Source: Comamonas halotolerans (GTDB lineage: Bacteria > Pseudomonadota > Gammaproteobacteria > Burkholderiales > Burkholderiaceae_C). From it: 64,000 bases of DNA. Position 1 is the first letter of the stretch. Each line of letters begins with the position of its first letter. The notes under the pieces are model-generated. The model had not been told where the DNA came from, made no database searches, and saw nothing but the letters and a program-made list of their open reading frames with translations. Shown piece after piece: positions 50,671 through 59,448 of the stretch. The translations under genes were made by a program, and so were the position numbers. The stretch lies in assembly GCF_030162935.1 (NCBI RefSeq), contig NZ_JASAUZ010000073.1:1-64000 (forward strand), given 5' to 3'.

Positions 50671-52332
50671 ATGGCTCAATACGTCTTTTCGATGAACCAC
50701 CTGACCAAGACGGTGCCTCCAAAGCGCCAGATCTTGAAGGACATTTCACTGAGTTTCTTCCCCGGTGCCAAGATTGGTGTGCTTGGCCTGAACGGCTCGG
50801 GCAAGTCTTCGCTGCTGAAGATCATGGCGGGCGTGGACAAGGAGTTCGAAGGCGAAGCCATCCCCATGCAGGGCTTGTCCATTGGCTACCTGCCCCAGGA
50901 GCCTCAGCTCAACCCAGAGCACACAGTGCGTCAGGCCGTGGAAGAGGCCATGGCTGAAGTGAACAAGGCGAAGGCGCGTCTGGAAGAGGTGTACGCAGCC
51001 TATGCCGAAGAGGATGCAGACTTTGATGCCCTGGCGGCCGAGCAAGGGGAGCTGGAAGCCATCATTGCCGCAGCGGGCACTGATTCCGAGCACCAGCTGG
51101 AAATTGCAGCCGATGCGTTGCGCCTTCCTGCATGGGATGCGGTGATCGGCAAGCTCTCCGGTGGTGAAAAACGCCGTGTGGCTTTGTGCAAGCTGCTGCT
51201 GTCCAAACCCGATATGCTGTTGCTGGACGAACCCACCAACCACCTGGACGCGGAGTCTGTGGACTGGCTGGAGCAATTCCTGCACCGCTTCTCCGGCACT
51301 GTGGTGGCCATTACCCACGACCGCTATTTTCTGGACAACGCGGCCGAGTGGATCTTGGAGCTGGACCGCGGGCACGGCATTCCCTACAAGGGCAACTACT
51401 CCGAATGGCTGATCCAGAAGGGCAACCGCCTGGAAGCTGAACAAAAGGGTGAGGAAGCACGCGCCAAGGCCTTGAAGAAGGAGTTGGAGTGGGTGCGGCA
51501 AAACGCCAAGGGGCGTCAAGCCAAGTCCAAGGCACGTATTGCGCGTTTTGAGGAACTGAGCGATTACGAATACCAGCGCCGCAACGAAACACAGGAAATC
51601 TTCATTCCTGTGGCCGAGCGCCTTGGCTCCAAGGTCATTGAGTTCAAGAATGTCTCCAAGGCCTTTGGCGATCGTTTGCTGATCGACAACCTGTCGATGA
51701 ACATTCCCGCGGGTGCCATCGTCGGCATCATCGGCCCTAACGGGGCCGGCAAGTCGACGCTGTTCAAGCTGATTGCCGGCAAGGAACAGCCCGATTCAGG
51801 TACCGTGGAAATCGGCCAGACTGTGAAGATGGCCTTTGTGGACCAGCACCGCGATGCATTGTCCGACGAAAAGACCGTGTGGGAAGACATCTCCGGTGGT
51901 CTGGACATGATCAATGTGGGCAAGTTCACCATGGCCTCGCGTGCCTATGCTGGTCGCTTCAACTTCAACGGCCAGGATCAGCAAAAGAAGGTGGGCATGC
52001 TCTCCGGCGGTGAGCGTGGTCGCCTGCACCTGGCCAAGACCTTGATTCAGGGTGGCAACGTGTTGTTGCTGGACGAGCCATCGAACGACTTGGACGTGGA
52101 AACACTGCGTGCGCTGGAAGACGCGTTGCTGGAATACGCGGGTACTGTGCTGGTGATCTCGCACGATCGCTGGTTCCTGGATCGTATCGCGACGCACATT
52201 CTGGCTGCAGAAGGCGATTCGCAGTGGGTGTTCTTTGACGGTAACTACCAAGAGTACGAAGCCGACAAGAAGAAGCGCCTGGGCGAAGAAGGTGCTGCTC
52301 CCAAGCGCTTCCGCTACAAGGCTCTCAAGTAA
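50671..52332 (+). CDS. ettA: Energy-dependent translational throttle protein, ABC-F
   Basis: Ribosome-associated ABC-F ATPase that gates translation elongation according to energy state, 553 aa. Two ABC domains each have Walker A (GLNGSGKSS, GPNGAGKST), signatures LSGGEKRRVAL and LSGGERGRLHL, and Walker B (LLLDEPTNHLD, LLLDEPSNDLD). The arm insertion and the charged linker between the domains are present. The N-terminus MAQYVFSMNHLTKTVPPKRQIL is characteristic of EttA. Confidence 0.96.
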   Translation: MAQYVFSMNHLTKTVPPKRQILKDISLSFFPGAKIGVLGLNGSGKSSLLKIMAGVDKEFEGEAIPMQGLSIGYLPQEPQLNPEHTVRQAVEEAMAEVNKAKARLEEVYAAYAEEDADFDALAAEQGELEAIIAAAGTDSEHQLEIAADALRLPAWDAVIGKLSGGEKRRVALCKLLLSKPDMLLLDEPTNHLDAESVDWLEQFLHRFSGTVVAITHDRYFLDNAAEWILELDRGHGIPYKGNYSEWLIQKGNRLEAEQKGEEARAKALKKELEWVRQNAKGRQAKSKARIARFEELSDYEYQRRNETQEIFIPVAERLGSKVIEFKNVSKAFGDRLLIDNLSMNIPAGAIVGIIGPNGAGKSTLFKLIAGKEQPDSGTVEIGQTVKMAFVDQHRDALSDEKTVWEDISGGLDMINVGKFTMASRAYAGRFNFNGQDQQKKVGMLSGGERGRLHLAKTLIQGGNVLLLDEPSNDLDVETLRALEDALLEYAGTVLVISHDRWFLDRIATHILAAEGDSQWVFFDGNYQEYEADKKKRLGEEGAAPKRFRYKALK

Positions 52333-52357
52333 TCTTCACGATTCTTGCGTGCGAAAC

Positions 52358-52385
52358 AAAGGCTCCTTCGGGAGCCTTTGTTTTT
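52358..52385 (+). terminator. ettA terminator
   Basis: AAAGGCTCC (52358-52366), stable TTCG loop, GGAGCCTTT (52371-52379), then G and T5. Confidence 0.92.
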
Positions 52386-52505
52386 CCTGGGGGCTGGGAG
52401 TGCGGTTGCGAGTGTGGGCTGTCGCCACTGATGGCAACAGTTGGTGAAAAGTGGAAGGCACAATATGGTGCTTGGTCACTTTGGCTTGTACATCAAGAAG
52501 CTCTC

Positions 52506-52829
52506 ATGCACAGACCCGCTTTAACGCCCTCAGAAATTAAGGCTTTGCAGCAATACCAGCGTTTGTCTGCCTCGCGCACGCACTGGCTGCACCGCTGGGT
52601 GGTGGAGTTGCTGCCTCCGCTGATCTTTGTGGGACTGTGGGCCTGGACGGAGCGCAGCGTCATTTTGTTGGCCTTGATTGCGGTGCTGGTGTTCTTCAAT
52701 CTTCTACGCGTGGTACAGCAGCGGCGTACTGTTGAGCAACTGGCAGGCATGGCACAAAAAATCATGGATGCTGATAACGCTGTGCCTGCGCAAGAAGAGA
52801 GTACCGCCTCGGGCCTTACATCCCATTGA
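52506..52829 (+). CDS. Small membrane protein of unknown function
   Basis: I do not recognise this gene. As drawn it is 107 aa with two closely spaced membrane segments (about 37-55 and 58-73: LLPPLIFVGLWAW, then SVILLALIAVLVFFNLL) and a polar C-terminus. The frame is open from 52431, which would add 25 residues; ATG 52506 is chosen because that extension has no membrane or domain features. Its 3' end overlaps the convergent peptidase gene by 14 nt. It follows ettA after a terminator. Confidence 0.55.
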   Translation: MHRPALTPSEIKALQQYQRLSASRTHWLHRWVVELLPPLIFVGLWAWTERSVILLALIAVLVFFNLLRVVQQRRTVEQLAGMAQKIMDADNAVPAQEESTASGLTSH

Positions 52830-53844
52830 GGTGTTGAGGGCCTGCGCACAGATTTTTCCAGCTGGGCAGCCGGTCTTGATCGGGGACGCTCACAGAGTGA
52901 GCCAGCAGCACCGCACGCGCGGTGGCAATGGCAACGGCCTCTGCGGCCATGGTGCTCAGGGTCATCATGCCCAGCGTTTTTCCAGACTCTCCGGTGCCTA
53001 ACGCAAACAATGTATCGCCATCGCTCATGGTGTGTACGGGGTTGATACTGCGGGCCAGCCCATCGTGCGCGGTGACAGCAAGGCGGTGCGCCTGGGGTTT
53101 GGTGATTTGTGCATCGGTGGCCACTACACCAATGGTGGTGTTGCTGCCAGCCAAAATGGCTTGCGCTTCTTCGCCTCGCAGGAGTGCGTCTCGGGCATTG
53201 AGCAGTTGTTTGCCATCTGGGGTTCTGGCTCCGGCGATCAGGGCACCATTGTGCGGGTTGAAGACATCGCCCAATGCGTTGCAAGCTACCAGTGCGCCCA
53301 CCGTGATTCCATCGACCGTGATGCTGGCTGTACCTATGCCGCCTTTCATGGCGCGTTGCCAGCCAAATATTTTGCCGATCACTGCGCCCGCACCCGCACC
53401 GACGCTGCCTTCTTCCGGTCGCTCGGATGATGCGGCCTTGCAGGCCGCATAGCCGGCTGCCGCATCGGGGCGAATCTTCATGTCGCCGAGCATCACATCA
53501 AAGAGGACGGCAGCAGGCACGAGTGGGATGCGTCCAATGCCGATGTGCAGCCCTGTGCCTTGTTCTTCCAGCCAGCGTACGGCGCCCGTGGCGCTGTCCA
53601 AGCCCCATGCGCTGCCACCGGAAAGCACGATGGCGTGGACAGCCTGAACCAGATTGCTGGGATGTAGCAAATCGGTCTCACGTGTGCCAGGGGCTGCGCC
53701 GCGCACATCCACGCCGGCGACAGCGCCCTCGGGACAGAGCACCACGCTGCAGCCTGTGGGGCGGCGTGTATCAGTGTAATGACCCACGCGTATGCCTTGT
53801 ACCTGTGCGATGTGTCCGGTGTGGTTGAGTAAAGCGGAGTGCAT
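52816..53844 (-). CDS. P1 family (DmpA/L-aminopeptidase-D-esterase) peptidase
   Basis: Self-processing Ntn-type hydrolase, 342 aa. The N-terminal part has IRVGHYTDTRRPTGCSVVL and GGSAWGLDSATGAVRWLEE, and the cleavage region LAGSNTTIGVVATDA contains the Asn-Thr junction whose Thr would become the nucleophile after autocleavage. Members cut N-terminal amino acids or beta-aminopeptides. The substrate is unknown here. The Gly-rich C-terminal segment ALGTGE and the region up to the stop are complete. Confidence 0.88.
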   Translation of the reverse strand: MHSALLNHTGHIAQVQGIRVGHYTDTRRPTGCSVVLCPEGAVAGVDVRGAAPGTRETDLLHPSNLVQAVHAIVLSGGSAWGLDSATGAVRWLEEQGTGLHIGIGRIPLVPAAVLFDVMLGDMKIRPDAAAGYAACKAASSERPEEGSVGAGAGAVIGKIFGWQRAMKGGIGTASITVDGITVGALVACNALGDVFNPHNGALIAGARTPDGKQLLNARDALLRGEEAQAILAGSNTTIGVVATDAQITKPQAHRLAVTAHDGLARSINPVHTMSDGDTLFALGTGESGKTLGMMTLSTMAAEAVAIATARAVLLAHSVSVPDQDRLPSWKNLCAGPQHLNGM

Positions 53845-54023
53845 GCCTGTCTCGTAGTTGGGGTAGCTGGTTGTTATATGTGGCGAAGGAATAAACAGAT
53901 AGAGATTAAATCTTTAGGGTTTGCCCCATAAAGCCGGATACTGGCGGGCAATTGAAGGTCTTGTGCACTGTGCTGTGATTTCACACTTTTTCTGCGCAGT
54001 GCCTGTTTTTACTGGAAGTCACC

Positions 54024-54866
54024 ATGTCTGAACGCTTTTCCTCGAAGGCTGGCGCTGGCCGCCGCACTGTATTGACTGCTGCCGTCCTGGCACTGGCAGG
54101 TGCTTTGGCTGCACCAGCCATGGCGCAAGATGCGGCCAAGAAAAACCTGCTGATTGGCGCTACGGCGGGCTCCAACTATGACTTGCTGAAAGAGGGCATC
54201 GTGCCTCAACTCCAAGCCAAAGGCTATACCGTCAAACTCATTGAATTCAATGACTACGTGCAGCCTAACCTAGCGCTCGATGATGGTTCTCTGGATGCCA
54301 ATTTCTTCCAGCACCGCGCTTATTTTGACCAGTTCACCAAAGATCGCAAACTGGCATTGACCGCGATTGTGCAAGGCCCAGTGGCACCCATGGGCGTGTA
54401 CTCCAAGAAGTTCAAAAGCATGGATGCGTTGAAAAGCGGTGCAAGCGTGGCATTGCCCAACGACCCCAGCAATCTGGCGCGTGCCTTGCTGGTGTTGCAA
54501 AACGCTGGCCTCATCAAGATCAAGGATGGGGTGAACCCTGCACGTGTGTCTGAACTGGACTTGGCAGAAAACAAGCACAAGCTGAAATTCTTGCCACTGG
54601 ATGCAGCTCACCTTCCTCGTGCGATGGAGGATGCGGACTTCGTGGTGGTCAATGGCAATTTCGCCATGTCTTCAGGGCTGAAGCTGACCGAGGCCGTGGT
54701 GTTGGAGAAAACCCCAGACCTGTATCTGAACGTGGTGGCCGTGAAGACTGGTAATGAAGCCACGCAGTGGGCCAAGGACTTGGCGCAAGCTTATCGCTCA
54801 CCAGCTTTCAAGCAGGTCGTGGACACCAAGTTTGTGGGCTATATGAAGCCCGCCTTCTTGCAATAA
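54024..54866 (+). CDS. MetQ/NlpA family ABC substrate-binding protein (copy 1)
   Basis: Periplasmic binding protein of 280 aa related to the methionine-binding MetQ. The signal peptide (about 1-36) ends AAPAMAQD with an AxA site and no lipobox Cys, so it is probably soluble in the periplasm. Family blocks are IGATAGSNYDLLKEGI, FNDYVQPNLALDDGSLDANFFQH, VQGPVAPMGVYS and FVVVNGNFAMSSGL. A close paralogue is at 55687-56511. No MetN or MetI gene is in the window, so the partner transporter is elsewhere. Confidence 0.88.
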   Translation: MSERFSSKAGAGRRTVLTAAVLALAGALAAPAMAQDAAKKNLLIGATAGSNYDLLKEGIVPQLQAKGYTVKLIEFNDYVQPNLALDDGSLDANFFQHRAYFDQFTKDRKLALTAIVQGPVAPMGVYSKKFKSMDALKSGASVALPNDPSNLARALLVLQNAGLIKIKDGVNPARVSELDLAENKHKLKFLPLDAAHLPRAMEDADFVVVNGNFAMSSGLKLTEAVVLEKTPDLYLNVVAVKTGNEATQWAKDLAQAYRSPAFKQVVDTKFVGYMKPAFLQ

Positions 54867-54922
54867 GCTGCCCAAGCGCCGAGAAAGTACTGCAAAAAGG
54901 GTCAGCACGTGGCGTGTCAGTG

Positions 54923-55395
54923 CTAATGCGACAGCATTGGTAAAAAACGGATGCCCAGACCAATCATCACCATGCCCATGAACTTTTCAGGCCATGTGGT
55001 GAGCCGGAGGAAGCCGCAGGAGCCGCTTCTTAAACAACTGTTTGCCAGCGCAATGCTGCCCAGAGAAACAATGCCTGTCAGTTTTGGCGGTTGCCCAGGA
55101 TCAGTAGGTGCAGCCACACAGGCCCTTGGGCTGAGTCTACAAACTGGGGCAAAAAGGCAAATAGAAACAGCAGAGACTAGGGATTGGCGAGGCTATTGAT
55201 CGTGCCTTGCTTGATCAAACCAATCTGCACGGCACCCGCCACAAACATCATGCTGACCATGGTGAACAGGGCTGTATGTTTGCCCTGGCCAATGCCGAGA
55301 GCGGTAACCAGCATCATGTCAGGTCCTGGAGAAAGCTCTAGCAGCAGTGCTGCCAGAAAGGCCAGAGAAGGATTTCAGGGCTTGGATTGGTAAAG
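54923..55395 (-). pseudogene. Decayed LysE/RhtB family amino-acid exporter
   Basis: On the minus strand three pieces of a LysE-type exporter lie in order but in different frames. They are SLAFLAALLLELSPGPDMML (N-terminus, with GPDMMLVTALGIGQG), then LFAFLPQFVDSAQGPVWLH (middle), then a C-terminal piece WPEKFMGMVMIGLGIRF. In-frame stops separate them and a large central part is missing, so about 140 of the usual 205 residues remain. No intact start codon is seen. Confidence 0.82.
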
Positions 55396-55686
55396 GAGGG
55401 AATGTGTGGATAGTCGAATGTGTGCAGCATTCTTAGAACGGCGGATACAGTTGTGTGGAGCAAGCAACCTGGCTTTCAAAGAACGTCTTTGAGGAGAGTC
55501 GGGAGTGAACTGAAAGAGTTGCCAAGGTCAGCAGGACTGGCGAGCTCTGAAAATTCGATTAGCTCTAATTTGCATAAGCAATGTATTTTTTATTGGTTCG
55601 GTTTTTTTAAAAATATTCGGATACTGGCTTGCATCAACGTGGCGTCAACAAGCTGCGTGACTCATAACCAACCGGAGACAATTTTT
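55396..55686 (+). other. Region before the second metQ-like gene
   Basis: No gene is seen. The stretch 55560-55625 is strikingly AT-rich. An 11-bp motif CGGATACTGGC (55618-55628) is also found before the first metQ-like gene (53935-53945). Confidence 0.5.
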
Positions 55687-56511
55687 ATGTTCCCCCAACT
55701 TCATCGCCGCAGCGTGCTGGCTGCCGTGGCTTTGTCAGTGAGTGGCTTTGCTTTTGCACCTGCAAACGCGCAAGATGCCAGCAAACCCCAGCTCATCATT
55801 GGCGGCACGGCAGGCTCCAACATTGACCAGTTGCAAGCGGGCATTGTTCCTTTGCTCAAGGCCAAGGGTTACAAGGTCAAGCTGGTGGAGTTCAACGACT
55901 ATGTTCAGCCCAATCTGGCCTTGGCAGACGGATCGCTCGACGCCAATTTTTTCCAGCATGAGGTGTATTTCAACCACTTCAAGGGTGACCGCAAGCTGGA
56001 CTTGAAGGCTTTGGTGCAAGGGCCTATCGCACCAATGGGGGTGTACTCCAAGCAGCGCAAAAGCCTGGCCGATTTGAAAGAGGGCGATCGAGTAGCCTTG
56101 CCCAACGATGCCAGCAATCTGGCGCGTGGCTTGCTGTTGTTGCAGCAGGCTGGTCTGGTGAAGCTGAAGGAAGGTGTGAATCCGTTGCGGGTGTCGGAAC
56201 TGGACTTGGCTGAAAATCCCAAGAAGATCAAGCTGGTGCCGCTGGATGCTGCGCACCTGCCACGTTCATTGGATGATGCCCAGTTCGCCATCATCAATGG
56301 CAACTTTGCAATCTCTTCGGGTTTGAAGCTCAGCGAGGCAGTCTTGTTGGAGAAAACGCCAGATCATTATCTGAACATCGTGGCCGTCAAAACCAAGGAC
56401 CAGAGCGCGCAGTGGGTCAAAGATTTGGAGGCAGCCTTCCGGTCACAGGATTTCAAAAAAGTGGTGGATACGCAATTTGCTGGTTATGCCAAACCTGCAT
56501 TCCTGCAGTGA
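55687..56511 (+). CDS. MetQ/NlpA family ABC substrate-binding protein (copy 2)
   Basis: Periplasmic binding protein of 274 aa, closely similar to copy 1 over the whole mature part. The signal peptide (about 1-28) ends FAPANAQD without a lipobox Cys. Blocks IGGTAGSNIDQLQAGI, FNDYVQPNLALADGSLDANFFQH, VQGPIAPMGVYS and FAIINGNFAISSGL match copy 1. ATG 55687 has GGAGA about 9 nt upstream; the open frame further upstream is AT-rich non-coding DNA. Likely ligand is methionine or a related compound, by family. Confidence 0.88.
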   Translation: MFPQLHRRSVLAAVALSVSGFAFAPANAQDASKPQLIIGGTAGSNIDQLQAGIVPLLKAKGYKVKLVEFNDYVQPNLALADGSLDANFFQHEVYFNHFKGDRKLDLKALVQGPIAPMGVYSKQRKSLADLKEGDRVALPNDASNLARGLLLLQQAGLVKLKEGVNPLRVSELDLAENPKKIKLVPLDAAHLPRSLDDAQFAIINGNFAISSGLKLSEAVLLEKTPDHYLNIVAVKTKDQSAQWVKDLEAAFRSQDFKKVVDTQFAGYAKPAFLQ

Positions 56512-56599
56512 TGGTTTTGGTCAGAGCGTGGAGAGTGAGAGTACTTGGGCTGCCTATGGGCAGCCCTTTTTTTGTTTGCTACAGCAGACAGATCGATAT

Positions 56600-57799
56600 T
56601 CAAGGCTTGCAGCGCATCAGCACCTCTGCTTGCAAATGCGCAAAGGCACGCCACTCCATGGCTTGCAAAGACGTGACCAGCTGCAATGGCAGATCATGGG
56701 CGCAAACCGCTGCACCCAGGTCGCTCAATATGGCATCACCAGTTTGAGGGTTCCACAGGATGTTGTGGGCATAGAGGTCACCATGTAACACACCGTGAGC
56801 GTGCAAGTGGTCCACGGCTCCACGAATGCAATCCAGCAATCGCCGAGCAGTATGGGGCGTGAAGCGTGTATCAGAGGCATACACATCGCGCGTGCAGCTT
56901 TCAAAACTCGGGGGGCCTGCCAGATTGACATAGCCTGGTGGCAGCAGAGGCAGTGCCATGGCTAGCTTGTTTTCAGGATGACCAGACACATGCGCCAAAG
57001 GCGTGAGCAGAAAAGGGTGCTGTCCTGCTGCCAAGCCTGCGGCCAGCTCCGACAGAGGGCTGCCGTCACTGGTGCGCGCAGCTTTGAAAATTTTCAATGC
57101 AAGAGCCTGACCAGTTTCTTTGTGCGTGGCGTGGTGAATATGGCCGCTGGCTCCTTCTCCCAGTAACTCGTCGATAACCAAGGTTGAGAAGGGTATGGCT
57201 GGGTGTGTTCTTGCATCAAGCGTCAAACGTTCGCTGCTCAGTGTCAGGAGGTTGCCAGCCAAAGCAATCCAGGCCAGCGTGGGGATGCGCAGCAGCGTCG
57301 CTGGAACGGTACTGAGCTGGTTGCAGGCAATGCGCACCAGTTCCAGTTGCTGACAGGTGCTCAGGTCTGGCAGATCACGCAGCAGGTTGCAGGAGAGCAT
57401 GAGCTTTTGCAGGCGTTGACAGTGGCCCAGGCTGGCTGGTATTTCAGTAATGCGGTTGTCGGTCAGAATCAGCCAGCGCAAGCGGGCAGGCAGACTGTCG
57501 TGCGGTACGTGGGAAATTTGGCAGCTTTTAAAGCCCACCATTTCCAGCTGTGGGCAATGGCCGAGCACGCGCGGTAGTTCTGAGAACGGGTTGTTCGAGG
57601 CGAACAGGATGCGCAGCCTTGTCAGGCGTGGCAAGTCATCAGGCAGGCTATGCAGTTGATTGCCCGAGAGATCCAGAATTTCCAGGGTATCGGCCAGGGA
57701 AAAAAGTTGCCGTGGAAATTCAGTCAATCCCTGCTGGCATAGCCGTACGTGGCGTGCCCCCGTGAGCGCGCCGCTTTCTATGTCTTCAAGAGTATGCAT
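56600..57799 (-). CDS. Leucine-rich-repeat protein kinase family protein
   Basis: Protein of 399 aa with a bacterial LRR region (about 10-205, roughly eight repeats of the L..LP..L..L..N type) joined to a small Ser/Thr kinase-like domain (about 215-399). The kinase shows a Gly loop LGEGASGHIHHA, Lys in LALKIFK, catalytic loop HGDLYAHNIL, and DLG in place of DFG (LSDLGAAV). The C-terminal lobe looks truncated. No signal peptide or membrane segment is seen, so it is cytoplasmic. The start is uncertain: another ATG lies ten codons upstream. Confidence 0.8.
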   Translation of the reverse strand: MHTLEDIESGALTGARHVRLCQQGLTEFPRQLFSLADTLEILDLSGNQLHSLPDDLPRLTRLRILFASNNPFSELPRVLGHCPQLEMVGFKSCQISHVPHDSLPARLRWLILTDNRITEIPASLGHCQRLQKLMLSCNLLRDLPDLSTCQQLELVRIACNQLSTVPATLLRIPTLAWIALAGNLLTLSSERLTLDARTHPAIPFSTLVIDELLGEGASGHIHHATHKETGQALALKIFKAARTSDGSPLSELAAGLAAGQHPFLLTPLAHVSGHPENKLAMALPLLPPGYVNLAGPPSFESCTRDVYASDTRFTPHTARRLLDCIRGAVDHLHAHGVLHGDLYAHNILWNPQTGDAILSDLGAAVCAHDLPLQLVTSLQAMEWRAFAHLQAEVLMRCKP

Positions 57800-57840
57800 G
57801 CAGGCGCAGAGTTTAGTGTCTGCATGCATCTACGGAGGAG

Positions 57841-58353
57841 TTAGCGGTAACTGGTGAAGACTGACGTGGATACACCGGTGCGGATCATGTTTTTGGTGAC
57901 AAGAAGCACGTCATACGGGTCTTTGCGTCCGCCGTAAACCTCGCCATCCATGCCGGGGCTGCCAATCGGCATGCCGGGCACGGTGATGCCCAGTGCTTTG
58001 GGCTTGGCTTTGAGCAGCTTGTGGACATCGGCTGCGGGCACGTGGCCTTCCACTACATAGCCGCCCACCAAGGCAGTATGGCAGGAGCCTAGCTCCACAG
58101 GCAGGCCCAATCTAGCCCGTACGGCGCTGTTGCCAGACTCGTGTACCTTGACGCTGAATCCATGGGCTTGCATATGATCGATCCAATCCTGACAGCAACC
58201 GCAACTGGGATCTTTCCAGACTTCCACAGGGATGCCGTTTGATGCTGTGGGAGAGGCGGCCCAGACTGCAGGCAGGCTTACCGCAGCGGCTGTAGCCATC
58301 AGATTCAGCATGGCCGTGCGACGAGTCATGCGGGATGATCGGTTGTGAGACAT
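57841..58353 (-). CDS. DUF411 family metal-binding protein, exported
   Basis: Periplasmic protein of 170 aa. The N-terminal Arg-containing signal (RMTRRTAMLNLMATAAAVSLPAVWA) is compatible with Tat or Sec export. The DUF411 domain has the Cys motif KDPSCGCCQDWIDHM and a later Cys in LGSCHTALVGGYVVEGHVPAADV. DUF411 proteins often occur with copper-resistance genes. ATG 58353 follows AAGGAG. It lies 22 nt downstream of the cupredoxin gene in the same direction, so the two are likely one operon. Confidence 0.85.
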   Translation of the reverse strand: MSHNRSSRMTRRTAMLNLMATAAAVSLPAVWAASPTASNGIPVEVWKDPSCGCCQDWIDHMQAHGFSVKVHESGNSAVRARLGLPVELGSCHTALVGGYVVEGHVPAADVHKLLKAKPKALGITVPGMPIGSPGMDGEVYGGRKDPYDVLLVTKNMIRTGVSTSVFTSYR

Positions 58354-58375
58354 GGTGCGCTCCTTGGGGGAAATG

Positions 58376-58876
58376 TTAGGGCGAGACAGTAATGCTGCCA
58401 CGCATGCCGTTTTGATAATGACCGGCAATCAGGCAGGCGAAGTCAACGGTGCCTGGTCGGTTGAATGTCCAGGTCAGCGTGCCGGTATCTTGCGGAGATA
58501 CATGGGCCATGAAGGCTTGCGCATGTGCCCTCCCTGGATGCTGCAACATGTCTTGGGCATGGGCATCGAGCGTGTCTTGGGTGCCCAGAACAATTTCATG
58601 CTGGATTTGTCCTGCATTCTTCACACGCAGCTGCACTGTCTCGCCCAGCTTGACGTTGAAGTGAGATGGGGTAAAGCGCATATCGTCACTCATGCTTAGC
58701 TCAATGGTGCGGGTGGCCGTATCAGGCGTACCAGCGATGCCCCAGGGCTGCTGTTCGGGGATCACATGCTGAGATGCAGGCATGTGCTGCGCGTGGTGGT
58801 CGATGCTGTGTGAAAAGGCAGGGCGCACAGCGATGAAGGCGGCCAAAGCAGCCATGCAATGAGAGAGTTTGTTCAT
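58376..58876 (-). CDS. Cupredoxin-like exported protein
   Basis: Periplasmic protein of 166 aa with a signal peptide (about 1-22) and a His-rich N-terminus (HSIDHHAQHM). The cupredoxin fold is supported by the type 1 copper ligands: His in IQHEIV, then Cys, His and Met in FACLIAGHYQNGM. The pattern is close to small plastocyanin-like copper proteins found beside copper-export genes. It precedes the DUF411 gene on the same strand. Confidence 0.82.
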   Translation of the reverse strand: MNKLSHCMAALAAFIAVRPAFSHSIDHHAQHMPASQHVIPEQQPWGIAGTPDTATRTIELSMSDDMRFTPSHFNVKLGETVQLRVKNAGQIQHEIVLGTQDTLDAHAQDMLQHPGRAHAQAFMAHVSPQDTGTLTWTFNRPGTVDFACLIAGHYQNGMRGSITVSP

Positions 58877-58956
58877 GGATTTGTTGTGAGCGGAAAAACA
58901 GGGCAGCCTTTGCTTTCAGAAGCCTGAGGCTGTGCTTTCTGGACGCAATAAGGGCG

Positions 58957-59355
58957 TCACGCTCCAACAATGGGTGGCTTGATCAGGTTGCTGATTGGGG
59001 CGCTGATTGGAGTTGCTGCAAAGTGCGCAGGCAGTTCACGATGTTCCAATCCAGCCAGAGATATGTGAGTGGACTGCACGCTCCATGCGCTGTGGCACAG
59101 CACACAACTGCTGCATGTATCGCCGTCAGTGTCATGCTGGCAATGCTCCGCACTGAAGCTGGGCATGCAATGCGCGTCGGCAGGCTGAAAGGCTGAATCA
59201 ACATGGTGCTCATGCGTTGTTGCTTCGGCGGTAGCTTGAGCATTGAGGCTGATTGCAGGAGTAATCGGCAGCATCAGCTCCATGGACATGGCATCACCCA
59301 CCAGACCACGCAGGACCAGCAATACCACCATGAAGAAAGACAAGCAGCGACGCAT
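58957..59355 (-). CDS. Small Cys/His-rich exported protein, CzcI/CopL-like
   Basis: Protein of 132 aa with an N-terminal signal segment (about 1-23) and a mature part rich in His and Cys: TTHEHH, HCMP, HCQHD and CSSCVLCHSAW. Arrangement and size recall CzcI or CopL-type periplasmic proteins that accompany metal-efflux operons. No close homologue is recalled with certainty. It precedes the cupredoxin gene by 80 nt on the same strand. Metal binding is inferred from composition. Confidence 0.6.
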   Translation of the reverse strand: MRRCLSFFMVVLLVLRGLVGDAMSMELMLPITPAISLNAQATAEATTHEHHVDSAFQPADAHCMPSFSAEHCQHDTDGDTCSSCVLCHSAWSVQSTHISLAGLEHRELPAHFAATPISAPISNLIKPPIVGA

Positions 59356-59448
59356 GATGCAATGATGCCTGTTGCAGCATGAAAGTTCCGCCTACATGGC
59401 ATAACGCCATGCATGCAGATCAACTTTGATGCAATTTTTTACCCTGTC

